From Panulirus ornatus (lineage: Eukaryota > Arthropoda > Malacostraca > Decapoda > Palinuridae): 64,000 nt of DNA. The translations under genes were made by a program, and so were the position numbers. Of the stretch, positions 23,323-32,653 are shown one piece after another. The stretch spans positions 56,682,424-56,746,423 of the forward strand of contig NC_092225.1 of NCBI RefSeq assembly GCF_036320965.1, given 5' to 3'. The notes under the pieces were generated by a model, which worked only from the letters and a program-made list of their open reading frames with translations, ran no database searches and was not told where the DNA came from. Every line of letters begins with the position of its first letter. Positions within the stretch are counted from its first letter, which is position 1.

Positions 23323-23368
23323 TATGAGTCCACGGGGAAAATGAAACACGATAAGTTCCCAAGTGCAC
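20729..23368 (-). CDS. LINE endonuclease (partial)/reverse transcriptase ORF
   Basis: 879 codons, read from an ATG at 23368 to a stop at 20729. Residues 40-46 GDLNAKV, 109-113 DYVLI and 135-140 SDHYLV are the distal motifs of an apurinic-like endonuclease; the proximal half with its Asn and Glu catalytic residues is missing. The reverse transcriptase spans about 375-700: KAGKAAGLDGIAVEF (386-399), FMDLEKAYDRVD (516-527) with the first catalytic Asp, RQGCVMSPWLFNLF (576-589) and the FADD box (624-627, DNA near 21488-21499) with the other two Asp residues. The C-terminus has C-rich and GRPNWRWKDG (838-847) motifs seen in RTE-like LINEs. There is no RNase H or integrase. Roughly the first 14-16 residues are not LINE sequence: they come from the joined DNA at 23322-23368, so this start is fortuitous. 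The protein could still be an active RT, but could not nick DNA with this endonuclease. Database hits named after host genes would be misannotations. Confidence 0.9.
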   Translation of the reverse strand: MHLGTYRVSFSPWTHRQVFWEQLNECVSGFDARDRVIVMGDLNAKVSNVAVEGIIGIHGVFSVVNGNGEELVDLCAEKGLMIGNTWFKKRDIHKYTYVSRRDGQRALLDYVLIDRRAKERLLDVNVLRGATGGMSDHYLVEAKVKICMGFQKRRVNVGVKRVVRVSELGKETCVRKYQERLSTEWKKVRTMEVRGVGEEWDVFRESVMDCAKDACGMRRVGGGLIRKGSEWWDEEVRVLVKEKREAFGRFLQGKNAIEWEMYKRKRQEVKRKVQEVKKRANESWGERVSLNFRENKKMFWKEVNKVRKTREQMGTSVKGANGEVITSSGDVRRRWSEYFEGLLNVFDDRVADIGCFGRGGVQSERVREDDLVNREEVVKALRKMKAGKAAGLDGIAVEFIKKGGDCIVDWLVRLFNVCMTHGEVPEDWRNACIVPLYKGKGDKSECSNYRGISLLSIPVKLYGRILIERVKACTEHQIGEEQCGFRSGRGCVDQVFALKNVCEKYLEKQMDLYVAFMDLEKAYDRVDRDALWKVLRIFGVGGKLLEAVKSFYRGCKACVRVGREESDWFSVNVGLRQGCVMSPWLFNLFMDGVVWEVNARVLERGARMKSVGDERAWEVSQLLFADDTALVADSCEKLQKLVTEFGKVCERRKLRVNVNKSKVIRYSRVEGQVNWEVSLNGEKLEEVKCFRYLGVDLAADGTMEAEVDHRVGEGLKILGALKNVWRSRTLSRKAKMGMFEGIVVPTMLYGCETWAMDRVVRRKMDVLEMRCLRTICGVRWFDRVSNVRVREMCGNKKSVVERAEEGVLKWFGHMERMSEERLTKRIYVSEVEGTRRRGRPNWRWKDGVKKILCGRGLNMQEGERRARNRVNWSDVVYRG

Positions 23369-23492
23369 TTTCGTGTAATAATCACATAATCAGGGGAGAC
23401 ACAAGAAAGAAATATAACAGTCAGTTGATATACATCGAAGAGACGAAGCTAGGACGCCATCTGGTAAACATCGTTGGACAATCGCTAGTTTA
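23323..23492. other. foreign spacer between opposed LINE copies
   Basis: About 170 bp separates the truncated 5' edges of copies 1 (minus) and 2 (plus). It supplies the ATG and first residues of the copy 1 frame. On the minus strand it contains 'gtgattattacacgaaag' and 'catttt(c)cccgtggactc'. I have the impression that this sequence is a recurrent repeat in crustacean DNA, but I cannot verify it, and no domain is visible. Confidence 0.4.
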
Positions 23493-23498
23493 CCAACA

Positions 23499-23900
23499 AT
23501 GTTGTATGGTTGCGAGGCGTGGGCTATGGATAGAGTTGTGCGCAGGAGGGTGGATGTGCTGGAAATGAGATGTTTGAGGACAATGTGTGGTGTGAGGTGG
23601 TTTGATCGAGTAAGTAATGTAAGGGTAAGAGAGATGTGTGGAAATAAAAAGAGCGTGGTTGAGAGAGCAGAAGAGGGTGTTTTGAAATGGTTTGGGCACA
23701 TGGAGAGAATGAGTGAGGAAAGATTGACCAACAGGATATATGTGTCGGAGGTGGAGGGAACGAGGAGAAGTGGGAGACCAAATTGGAGGTGGAAAGATGG
23801 AGTGAAAAAGATTTTGAGTGATCGGGGCCTGAACATGCAGGAGGGTGAAAGGCGGGGAAGGAATAGAGTGAATTGGATCGATGTGGTATACCGGGGTTGA
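23499..23900 (+). pseudogene. LINE RT C-terminal fragment (copy 2)
   Basis: 133 codons matching residues about 747-879 of the copy 1 protein with ten substitutions (for example CETWA to CEAWA, RRRGRP to RRSGRP, ILCGR to ILSDR). The reading frame is open but holds no catalytic RT motif, so it is a remnant of 5' truncation. It ends at the same stop as copy 1. Confidence 0.9.
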
Positions 23901-24063
23901 CGTGCTGTCAGTGGATTGAATCAGGGCATATGAAGCGTCTGGGGTAAACCATGGAAAGTTGTGGGGGGCCTGGATGTGGAAAGGGAGCTGTGGTTTCGGG
24001 CATTACTGCATGACAGCTAGAGACTGAGTGTGAACGAATGGGACCTTTGTTGTCTTTTCCTAG

Positions 24064-24122
24064 CGCTACCTCGCACACATGAGGAGGGAGGGGGATGGTA
24101 TTCCATGTGTGGCGAGGTGGCG
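24064..24122 (+). other. internal 3' UTR stem-loop, LINE copy 2
   Basis: Left arm cgctacctcgcacacatg (24064-24081) pairs with right arm catgtgtggcgaggtggcg (24104-24122): 18 pairs, one G-U and one bulged base, with a purine-rich 22-base loop. The first part of the left arm is the same CGCTACCTCGC as in the terminal hairpin. Confidence 0.8.
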
Positions 24123-24301
24123 ATGGAAATGAATAAAGGCAGACAGTGTGAATTGTGTGCATGGGTATATATGTATGTGTCTGTGTGTGTATACATATGT
24201 GTACATTGAGATGTATAGGTATGTACACTTGCGTGTGTGGACGTGTATGTATATACATGTGTATGGGGGTGGGTTGGGCCATTTCTTTCGTCTGTTTCCT
24301 T

Positions 24302-24330
24302 GCGCTACCTCGCAAACGCGGGAGACAGCG
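24302..24330 (+). other. 3' terminal hairpin, LINE copy 2
   Basis: CGCT/AGCG and CTCGC/GCGGG stems around an AAAC loop, followed by 'acaatgcaaaataaataaat'. Confidence 0.75.
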
Positions 24331-24360
24331 ACAATGCAAAATAAATAAATAAATAAATAA

Positions 24361-24762
24361 ATGTTGTATGGTTGCGAGGCGTGGGCTATGGATAGAGTTG
24401 TGCGCAGGAGGATGGATGTGCTGGAAATGAGATGTCTGAGGACAATGTGTGGTGTGAGGTGGTTTGATCGAGTAAGTAACGTAAGGGTGAGAGAGATGTG
24501 TGGAAATAAAAAGAGCGTGGTTGAGAGAGCAGAAGAGGGTGTTTTGAAATGGTTTGGGCACATGGAGAGAATGAGTGAGGAAAGGTTGACCAAGAGGATA
24601 TATGTGTCGGAGGTGGAGGGAACGAGGAGAAGAGGGAGACCAAATTGGAGGTGGAAAGATGGAGTGAAAAAGATTTTGTGTGATCGGGGCCTGAACTTGC
24701 AGGAGGGTGAAAGGAGGGCAAGGAATAGAGTGAATTGGAGCAATGTGGTATACCGGGGTTGA
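24361..24762 (+). pseudogene. LINE RT C-terminal fragment (copy 3)
   Basis: 133 codons that differ from the corresponding copy 1 residues at about six positions, so copy 3 is closer to copy 1 than copy 2 is. This agrees with their shared short 3' UTR. No catalytic motif remains. Confidence 0.9.
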
Positions 24763-24908
24763 CGTGCTGTCAGTGGATTGAATCAAGACATGTGAAGCGT
24801 CTGGGGTAAACCATGGAAAGCTGTGTAGGTATGTATATTTGCGTGTGTGGACGTATGTATATACATGTGTATGGGGGGGGTTGGGCCATTTCTTTCGTCT
24901 GTTTCCTT

Positions 24909-24938
24909 GCGCTACCTCGCAAACGCGGGAGACAACGA
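24909..24938 (+). other. 3' terminal hairpin, LINE copy 3
   Basis: Same CTCGC/GCGGG inner stem. The outer stem is weakened by 'gacaacgac' in place of 'gacagcgac'. Confidence 0.65.
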
Positions 24939-24947
24939 CAAAGTATA

Positions 24948-24964
<17 letters not shown>

Positions 24965-25033
<69 letters not shown>
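24965..25033. repeat. (AT)n at the tail of LINE copy 3
   Basis: A pure AT run of about 69 bp after a run of A residues. Confidence 0.97.
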
Positions 25034-25035
<2 letters not shown>

Positions 25036-28000
25036 ATATACTGTAGGGAATATTAGCAACATAAAACCACAGTCCGTAAGAATATGTGAACTCACAGAAT
25101 TACATAGCAACATAGACCCCCACACAGACCTAAGGGCCTAACGAGCTGGTCTGGCCTTAACACTACTACAGCAGCAGCAGCAGCAGCAGAACAGCACAGC
25201 ACTGGCATACTGCCATCCCTACACGGCCAAGTTCTCGCGTCCTGGGACGTAACATCAGGTGAACCGACCTAATGATATAATTTCATTAGCAGTAAAAATG
25301 ATCCTCTCAGAATGGCTCACTGTCAAGGAGAGAGTCGGAGGATGACGAAGGCGCACAGTTCACCCCCCTACCCCTAAATGCCACAGGCGATGCGAGAGAG
25401 AAAAACAGAACCTTAATGGATATGATGTCCAGATTCTCTTCGGCCAGAGCCATAAGGATATTCGGTCAGCCTCCGTGATCATTTGATAAAGCTTTCTCAA
25501 CAATATCCGGAGGTAAAAGATCTTCACAATGCCTGTTATTCAAGGTACATTTGTAGAGAATTTATTTTTTCCTAAGCAAGTGCGTTTAGAATTACTTATC
25601 AAAGCGAGTGTTTGAGCAAAGCTCGAGTGTACAATCGGCTAGTAAAACAATCTCAACCCACATCAACAAAGTCACTCGTTTGCACGACAAACAGACATCT
25701 CAGAGGCACAAACACTTCACTGTAATGAAACAAGACACTTCAAAAGAAATTAGCCACAACGTACGAGGACGAGGAACTGAGCCATGGGGAACTCCTTCAC
25801 AAAAACCACAGTCGTGTCCATCATCGTTGGTGTGGTTGTGTCATGTATATGGGGATGTGAGCCTCACTCTCATCTGTTTATGGGCATGGGAGTGTGGCTT
25901 TCAGTACAGATTAAATCCATTTTCCTTACCCTGTTTAATGTGTTGCGAGCGCGGCTTCCACTTGGAAAGGCATAACATGAACTTCTGCCGTCCAAACATC
26001 ATGTCAGTGATCCGGACATGACGATATCAGTCTTCGAAAGACGTGACCAGACTGGAATAAAAGAAAGGCAATCTCAATATCTGCAGCGAAATTAATCCTT
26101 TTAACAATGCCTCGTCAGTCGCACTCAAGTCCCTTTGTGAAAGAATTCCATATCACCAGTAGGTTCTCCTTCCATGAAGAAAGGCATGGAAATACTGAAG
26201 AAGAGAAAATGTATTTGATTTTTCCCCGCATCTCAGCGAGGTAAGATTAGAAGCGCAACCCAGCTGAAGGAAGGAACAAAATACTTGCTCCCGCTTCTGT
26301 TCTTCCTTACAAAAAGTTGTGATATAGGAGGATGGGATTCCACTCCCCTGCTCCCAATCCTCTCAGCCGCCTTCAGCAAAACATTTAACCCCAGAGATAA
26401 ACAATATCAATGAAAATAGGAATTCTTTCTCCGATGATTATTTTCAAAGGGAAATATTTTTCTTCCTCACCACCCTCTATTAGTTTCTTTGAAACAATAA
26501 GTCAAAAATGAATATAACAATAAATAGTTTGCTCAAAAAAAAATCAATGAACGTAATTTACGGGAATTTACAAAACACAACTTTAAGATTTTGAAACAAT
26601 CATAAATCGTTAAGTTCTGCATGAACGTCGAAAAAGGGACGCGAGCTGTGGGTGCATCTTGCAATATCTCGATGGACAGCTATGCTGAGGCGCTGCAATA
26701 GAAAACCACCTGCTCTGTCATCCGCAGTTGCTTGGATCAGACAGGACCCAATGGCACTGGGGAGGTCAAAAGCCTTCTTTATCCAAGGTCACAGCGTCTA
26801 TAAATCAAGGGCTGGATCCAGGCCGTTGTATCTTGTTCTCTTCTGCTGTTTTTTCAAGTCTGCAGCACCGCCATCACTTTACTGGACTCTCTCCAGACAG
26901 ATGTCTACCAGAGATACACGTGAAGTCCCATATCAGCTGTCTGCTCCTCTGCCAGGCGTATGATGTAACAACTCAGACTGCTTGCCACTTCCGTCTGGGT
27001 AGGATGCGTTGGGTTTCTCTCTTCTTAAAGCCAACTGACCGAGGCAAAGCTTCTAAGAGATGAGGTCGTTACTCCCTCACTGTGCCTACCGTACCACCCG
27101 GCAGAACTCTTGCAACGCGCTTGCATATCGGCCACACACTGGTCAGCCATTCCTCTGCTGTAGATACAATGGTGTTCTGAATAGACATGGGCGGCGAGGC
27201 GAGGGGCTGTACCAACACGCAGACCATGTGGATCCAGACGGACGCCAAGGGAGGAGACCTGGACAGCATTTAAGAAGTCCCCCGACTGAGGGTGTCCCTT
27301 CAAGCCAGCGGGTGAAGCCTTCCTCAAGTAAGTCTTGGATTGGTTCGACCTTGTAAAAGCTTGCTCGAGCAAAGCTGAAGGTTGACCAGGCATGGCCGCT
27401 TTAAGTTTCAGCTCTAAGTTCAAGTGGGAGACAAGCTGGATGGAAAAAAAAAACATTCAAGTGTTGCTTTTATCAAGTCTTATATCCAGATTCTATGAAC
27501 GGAAACTGCGTAGCCAAACACACAGGGAATGAGCCACTCCGGCGAAGTGCATTAGCTTTTTATCCTCTCTTATAATCATGATGTTTGTAAACCTCGCGGT
27601 ACAAATAGTACCGATCGATTCAAAATTCCGAAGCTCATAATTCTTATAATACAAGGGCGAAATGAAATGTTAACTTCAACTTTCTGTGAGGATAGTGACT
27701 TGGTCATCACCAGCCAGGAATCCAGCGTTCCAGGAAAACCGAAGCGGCGATAGATAGCATGTTTTCCAGAGGGGGCGCGTCTCTTGGTCCTTCCAGTTCA
27801 AACCCGGCAACCACAAAATTTCTGGAGGTGATTAGTTTTAAACTTTCAGCGATGCCCTTCCACTCGTTTCTCAGAGAGACCATCTCTCACTTCAAAAACT
27901 CTGTTGACGTATAGCTTGTCCGTGAGGAATGGGGATCACTAACGCTACAACGTAATAATACACTTCCACGGGCACAAAAGTCTTCGATTAGAACCGCTTT

Positions 28001-28159
28001 TCTGAGAGTTCATGTTCACTTGCTTTACAAAGGAGTGCATGTCTTTGTTTGAGTTAGGAGTGGAGTGAGAGAGCACCAGGGAATTATTAATGAGACGCTG
28101 TAGTGTGGATATTCTGCTCAATGTGGTGTGCTTATGAGAAATACTTTGGAACAGTGACG
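25034..28159. other. unassigned sequence
   Basis: The longest stretch without an array or element. It holds a short CAG run (25169-25190) and several A-rich stretches. Frames of 103-143 codons at 25608-26021 and 26652-27456 overlap on both strands and show no motif I recognise. I see no exon with clear splice signals. Confidence 0.45.
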
Positions 28160-28735
28160 GTTCTGTGGCCATGAGTGAGCACGAGCCCTGTGGCCATAAG
28201 GGCCTCAAAGCCAGTAGAAGTGTGTGGCCATGGTTGATCATGAGCACTGTGGCCACAAGGATCTCAGAACCAGTGAACGTGCGGAGCTATGGCTGATGAT
28301 CAGCAGTGTGGCCATGAGAAGCTCTGGACTAATGAGTGCGGGGCTATGGCTGATCATGAGCAGTGTGGCCATAGGGGGTCTCAGAACCAGTGAAGGTGCG
28401 TAGCCATGGTTATCCATGAGCAGTGTGGCCACGAGAGCCTCGGAACCAGTGTGTGGCCATGGCTGATCATGAGCTGTGTGGCCAGGAGAGCCTCATAACC
28501 GACGAAGGTGTGTGGCCATAGCTGATCATGAGCAGTGTGGCCATGAGAGCCTCAGAACCAGAGTGTGGCCATGGCTGATCATGAGCAGCGTGGCCAGGAG
28601 AGCCTCAGAACAAGAATTTGTGTGGCCATGGCTGATCATGAGCAGTGTGGCCAGAAGGGCCTCAGAACCATTGAAGGAGCGTGGCCACCTGATCACAAGT
28701 GTTGTGGCCACAGCGTCGTGGGTTGTGGCCTGATA
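28160..28735. repeat. minisatellite, about 55-60-bp unit, about 10 copies
   Basis: Units share 'gtgtggccatggctgatcat', 'gagcagtgtggcca' and 'gagcctcagaaccag'. Lengths drift and the left units are most diverged ('gagtgagcacgagccctgtg'). Confidence 0.88.
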
Positions 28736-29065
28736 TACTTTCTTCATCAGCAGAAAATGTCCACATCTCCTGGAGCAGATGGTGGAGGCTGAGATTGGTA
28801 ATTAAGGTGGATGGAAGGGTAAGGGAAGGTAGCGAGGCACAGGATGGTAATGAAGTCTGGGATGGGGGTTGTCTCAGCTGAGGAGCCTGGGGTCATCACT
28901 CTATTACCTCAGTCATCACCTTATTACTTTTACTGAATGGACGAAAACCGGGTGACACTTTCTCTTGGGTCTAATCCGGAAAGAGGAGCCCCAGCTCCAA
29001 CATACGCGGTCAATTTCAGATTAGTCATAAATAGATTCTCAGTGCAAGGCCTTGGGTCTTCCCTC

Positions 29066-29068
<3 letters not shown>
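28736..29068. other. unassigned sequence
   Basis: No recognisable feature. Confidence 0.5.

Positions 29069-29129
<61 letters not shown>
29069..29129. repeat. (GA)n microsatellite
   Basis: A pure GA run of about 60 bp. Confidence 0.97.
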
Positions 29130-29135
<6 letters not shown>

Positions 29136-29258
29136 GCATATTTACAGAGACCAACAACAACATAAACATTAACCCAAGCATGAATATGAAAACGAAAAAC
29201 TGTTACAAAAAAATCTTTGGCAACAAATATTTGTTTTTTCTTTCTCTTTCACTCCAAG

Positions 29259-29259
<1 letters not shown>

Positions 29260-29333
<74 letters not shown>
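29260..29333. repeat. (AT)n before a LINE tail
   Basis: A pure AT run of about 73 bp that touches the left edge of the LINE tail fragment at 29334. Confidence 0.97.
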
Positions 29334-29334
<1 letters not shown>

Positions 29335-29425
29335 TGGTATATGGGTTGGGCCATTCCCCGTCCGTTTCCTTGCGCTACCTTGCTAACACGGGAGGCGACG
29401 ATTAAGTGTAACAAATATAATAATA
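29334..29425 (+). mobile_element. LINE 3' tail fragment E
   Basis: About 90 bp matching the extreme LINE 3' end: 'gggttgggccattcc', 'cgtttccttgcgctacc', hairpin 'ccttgctaacacgggagg', 'cgac' and an A/T tail 'aacaaatataataata'. It is bounded on both sides by (AT)n. Confidence 0.8.

Positions 29426-29500
<75 letters not shown>
29426..29500. repeat. (AT)n after LINE tail E
   Basis: An AT run of about 75 bp with one 'acat' break. Confidence 0.97.
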
Positions 29501-29502
<2 letters not shown>

Positions 29503-29816
29503 TTATACAAAACATAAAGCACAATACTAGATCTTGTAGAATTATAGAATTATGAATTATATATATTGTCAAGTTATAAACCTAGACGAGAAATCTGTTT
29601 CATAAAAAAACAGTTGGAGTTTTTAAGTCAAAAATATCTTGTAATACATTACGCTACATTTGGGTACAAAACTACACAGAACCCCTGTAATTCAAAGTTA
29701 TGTATGTAAATAAGTCACAGCATTCACTCAGAAGAGAAAAAAAAGTGGAAGCATCACTATTTTTCATATTTGGCCATCAGAAAAAGTGTTTGTGGGACAT
29801 TATACTGTTACCTTGA

Positions 29817-29828
<12 letters not shown>
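29501..29828. other. unassigned AT-rich sequence
   Basis: No recognisable feature. Confidence 0.5.

Positions 29829-29882
<54 letters not shown>
29829..29882. repeat. (CT)n microsatellite
   Basis: A pure CT run of about 53 bp, preceded by (GTCT)n. Confidence 0.97.
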
Positions 29883-29884
<2 letters not shown>

Positions 29885-31200
29885 GGACACAAACTTCTAC
29901 ACACAGTAGCTTAAAATCAAAACGTGACAGATAATAGTTATACATAAACCAAATGTACATCTTGTGGAGGCGATTTCGCATAATATGCCTACTCCAAGAT
30001 AAGAAAAATAAAATGTAATTCACGCTACAGTGTCTGCGTTTCTACCTAAAAGTTTTTTTTTATTTGAGAAACTAAAAGTGTGGGGATGACTTAGTCATGA
30101 AACTGTGATCACAAGATTATTCTATTTTGCGAAGATTGTCGATATTGTCTAAATGGGTCCAATGCACTGTGAAGAAACTTAATTTTCCTCAGTGATCTAT
30201 GCGAAAAAACACATCCGCTTGACGGAATGAAAACGCTTCGATGGTTCGTCCAGAACACCCCCGTGTTTTGCCGGGAGTTGGAATGGTGGTATGATACAAG
30301 ACAGAATGGATGCGAAGGATCAAAAGGGGAGAAAGGAAGCCCACTAACAAATAACTTTCCCAAGCGACCCCATCACAGCTGCCACATGAGGTCTTGTATC
30401 GGACCTGCAACATGCACCGACCCTTCAACACGTTGATCTGTCAAAGTGACGCAACGAACGAGCGAAACTGCAAATCCACAAGATGAGTCTCAAAGGAACT
30501 TACAAGACCTGGGTAAATGGGGATCCGATTGCGTTCCAGTAGCATCGGATGACCTTGCTATGGACGCGATGGTATTGTTCTCGTATGAAATTTTGAAACG
30601 GGAATGAAATCTAATACTTGGCCAAGTGACCAACTGCACGAAACAGTCTCCTGAATCATTTTTCTTTAAGAAGTGCTGGTGTTAACGATTTCGCTATGAC
30701 GCCTTATGCTACGGGCGTCTGCTCAAAAAAAAGGAAAAAAAAATTATGATGGCTATACTTGAAATTTACCAGGGAAGCTTTAGTAAACCATCTGATGGGG
30801 GATAACTTAGTTTTGTCGACTTGTCGCCTCCACAGACAGCCCGTTCATCGTAAATGGCTAATGTTATCCGCTTCCCCCACTTACCATAAAGTGATAAAGA
30901 AAAATGAATAATGAAACTAGAGAGAAAAAAAGAGAGACAGAAGGAAATGAAAAATAATAATCTTGCTTAAAAAGCAAAAAAGAAAAAAAAAAAAAAAAAA
31001 CACTTTTTTGTTCCTTTCAGAATCAAACGTTTATTCAGCTTCTCTTCAACTTCGGCAACACTGTGCGATGCTGCGTTGTATGACTATTCTAACACCATCT
31101 TACTCATTTCAGGCCAACAGCTTCGAGGCTCTTAAAGATCTACAGTGGTGGGATTCACACCTTTCCTACGTAATAGTTCTTATTCGAGATCTGCTCGAGT
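29883..31200. other. unassigned sequence
   Basis: No recognisable gene or element. A-rich stretches occur at 30727-30745 and 30960-31005. Confidence 0.5.
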
Positions 31201-31211
31201 AAAAAAAGTAA

Positions 31212-31272
31212 AAACAATAACTTTGTACAAAGGCAAAGGGGATAAAAGTGAGTGTTCAAACTACAGAGGCAT
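31212..31272 (+). mobile_element. LINE RT fragment of about 60 bp
   Basis: It encodes LYKGKGDKSECSNYRGI, identical in sense to residues 436-452 of the copy 1 protein. Both ends are abrupt: the right end passes into 'tatatgtgttta' and (AT)n. Too short to be anything but a remnant. Confidence 0.85.
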
Positions 31273-31284
31273 ATGTATATGTGT

Positions 31285-31285
31285 T

Positions 31286-31370
<85 letters not shown>
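31285..31370. repeat. (AT)n between LINE and SINE pieces
   Basis: An AT run of about 86 bp with two 'acat' breaks. Confidence 0.97.
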
Positions 31371-31372
<2 letters not shown>

Positions 31373-31560
31373 TATAAGGTGACTAAAAAGGGGAGGGAGC
31401 GGAGGGCTGGAAATCCTCCCTCTCATCTTTAATTTTCCAAAAGAAGGCACAGAGAAGGGGGCCAAGTGAGGATATACCCTGTAAGGCTAAGTCCTCTGTT
31501 CTTGGCGCTACCTCGCTAAAGCCGGAAATGGCGAATAGTATGAAAAAAAAGAAGATATAT
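31373..31560 (+). mobile_element. SINE family 1, copy C (5'-truncated)
   Basis: It starts inside the element at 'aaggtgactaaaaagg', then shows the G-rich block, 'ctggaaatcctccc', 'ccaaaagaaggcacagag', 'gtcctctgttcttggcgc', the hairpin region at 31505-31533 ('ctacctcgctaaagccgg') and a tail 'gaatagtatgaaaa'. It lacks the 5' third seen in copy A. Confidence 0.75.
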
Positions 31561-32109
31561 AAAGGTTAGGTGAAGGGTTAATGATCAAAGCGGCTGGACT
31601 ACCTGACATCTTATACCAGTGACAACAAGAAGCAAAACGTTACAGCCACTGTTGTGCATTTCCTACCAGGGTCAACTGTAGCGACAAGTTCGTTTACACC
31701 AACACAATCGAGATGAAGGAAATAGCAAAAATCATACTCACGCACTGATTGTCTCATTTTTTTTTGCGTACGTACGCCATCAATGTGTGTGCGTAACTTG
31801 GCGTTAACTAACAGATTCTGTTTCTCCGTTCATCTGTAGTGCAATCGAGGCAGTTGACGATCGACCCAAATTACATTATGGGTGATGTGGGTGGTTGTGA
31901 TTCGTCGAGAGTGTAAGACCTTAAGTGTCCGCGCCAGGGTCACCCGGTTCGCGAGCCGGTACACTCCGGGCTCTTCCTACAACTCCTACCATCAAAAGCG
32001 TAAATGACTGTAAATAGCAACAGGCGATAAATGAAGTCCTCCATTACTAGTATAACGAAGGGATGACACGCGATGAGCTACAGGGCCCTATACCGAGCAC
32101 AAGATAAAC

Positions 32110-32111
<2 letters not shown>
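31561..32111. other. unassigned sequence with a GC-rich palindrome
   Basis: Nothing recognised except the inverted repeat at 31924-31965. Confidence 0.5.
31924..31965. repeat. GC-rich inverted repeat
   Basis: AGTGT at 31924 pairs with ACACT ending at 31965, and inside it 'cccggttcgcgagccgg' is a near-perfect palindrome around TCGCGA. It could be a remnant of a tRNA-like B box region, but there is no cloverleaf. Confidence 0.5.

Positions 32112-32143
<32 letters not shown>
32112..32143. repeat. (GT)n microsatellite
   Basis: A pure GT run of about 32 bp. Confidence 0.95.
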
Positions 32144-32146
<3 letters not shown>

Positions 32147-32401
32147 GCATGGGTCGCAGTCATGTTGGTAAAAGCGACCCACATTGATCGGCTCTCGAGG
32201 TGAATCATTCAAACGTCGGAGTATGTTAAACGTCATTTGAATATGATTTTTCATAATCATTCCTTCATTTTACGGTTTTCCTTTTTTTTTTTTTTCCTTT
32301 CAATTTTCTAGGTCGTACCTAGCTAGAACTTAACAATAACATTTCTGAACTTTCGAGGAGGAGATGAAAAACGTGACGAGGATAGAGGATAGATCAGCCG
32401 T

Positions 32402-32402
<1 letters not shown>

Positions 32403-32488
<86 letters not shown>
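32403..32488. repeat. (GA)n microsatellite
   Basis: A pure GA run of about 86 bp. Confidence 0.98.
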
Positions 32489-32491
<3 letters not shown>

Positions 32492-32600
32492 CCAGGAATA
32501 CATTTCCCACACCAGCTTCAACCAGTCTCGTGTGTTCCCTCCCGCCTGGCAGACCCTGGTCGCCACATTTCACTGCCGTATCGGCCGCCTTTCGCACGCT

Positions 32601-32604
<4 letters not shown>

Positions 32605-32650
<46 letters not shown>
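32605..32650. repeat. (GA)n microsatellite
   Basis: A pure GA run of about 46 bp. Confidence 0.97.

Positions 32651-32653
<3 letters not shown>

Larger units (their letters stand above)
23493..24360 (+). mobile_element. LINE copy 2 (5'-truncated, long 3' UTR)
   Basis: It begins at 'ccaacaatgttgtatgg' inside the RT C-terminal region. It runs through the ORF end (stop near 23898), a 3' UTR of about 430 bp with the strong internal stem-loop (24064-24122) and the terminal hairpin (24302-24330), and ends in an (AAAT)n tail at 24338-24360. The tail is directly followed by the 5' edge of copy 3. Confidence 0.92.
24361..24962 (+). mobile_element. LINE copy 3 (5'-truncated, short 3' UTR)
   Basis: It starts at 'atgttgtatggttgcgaggc', within seven bases of the truncation point of copy 2 and flush with the (AAAT)n tail of copy 2. 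It carries the same 3' UTR deletion as copy 1 and ends in the terminal hairpin (24909-24938), an A-rich tail and (AT)n. Confidence 0.92.

Noticed and set aside
20729..23368. Host gene (craniofacial development protein-like or similar automatic names)
   Set aside because: Endonuclease and RT motifs, LINE 3' end and five related broken copies show that it is a retrotransposon.
23908..25125. Minus frame of 405 codons through the LINE tandem
   Set aside because: Antisense to the LINE fragments; its Tyr/Ile and His/Thr stretches come from (AT)n and the alternating 3' UTR sequence.
26652..27456. Overlapping frames of 98-143 codons on both strands as a possible gene
   Set aside because: No motif recognised, frames overlap in conflicting phases, no clear splice sites; a protein search would be needed to reopen this.
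31920..31980. tRNA gene
   Set aside because: A B box-like GGTTCGCGAGCC is present, but no cloverleaf with anticodon arm and acceptor stem can be drawn.
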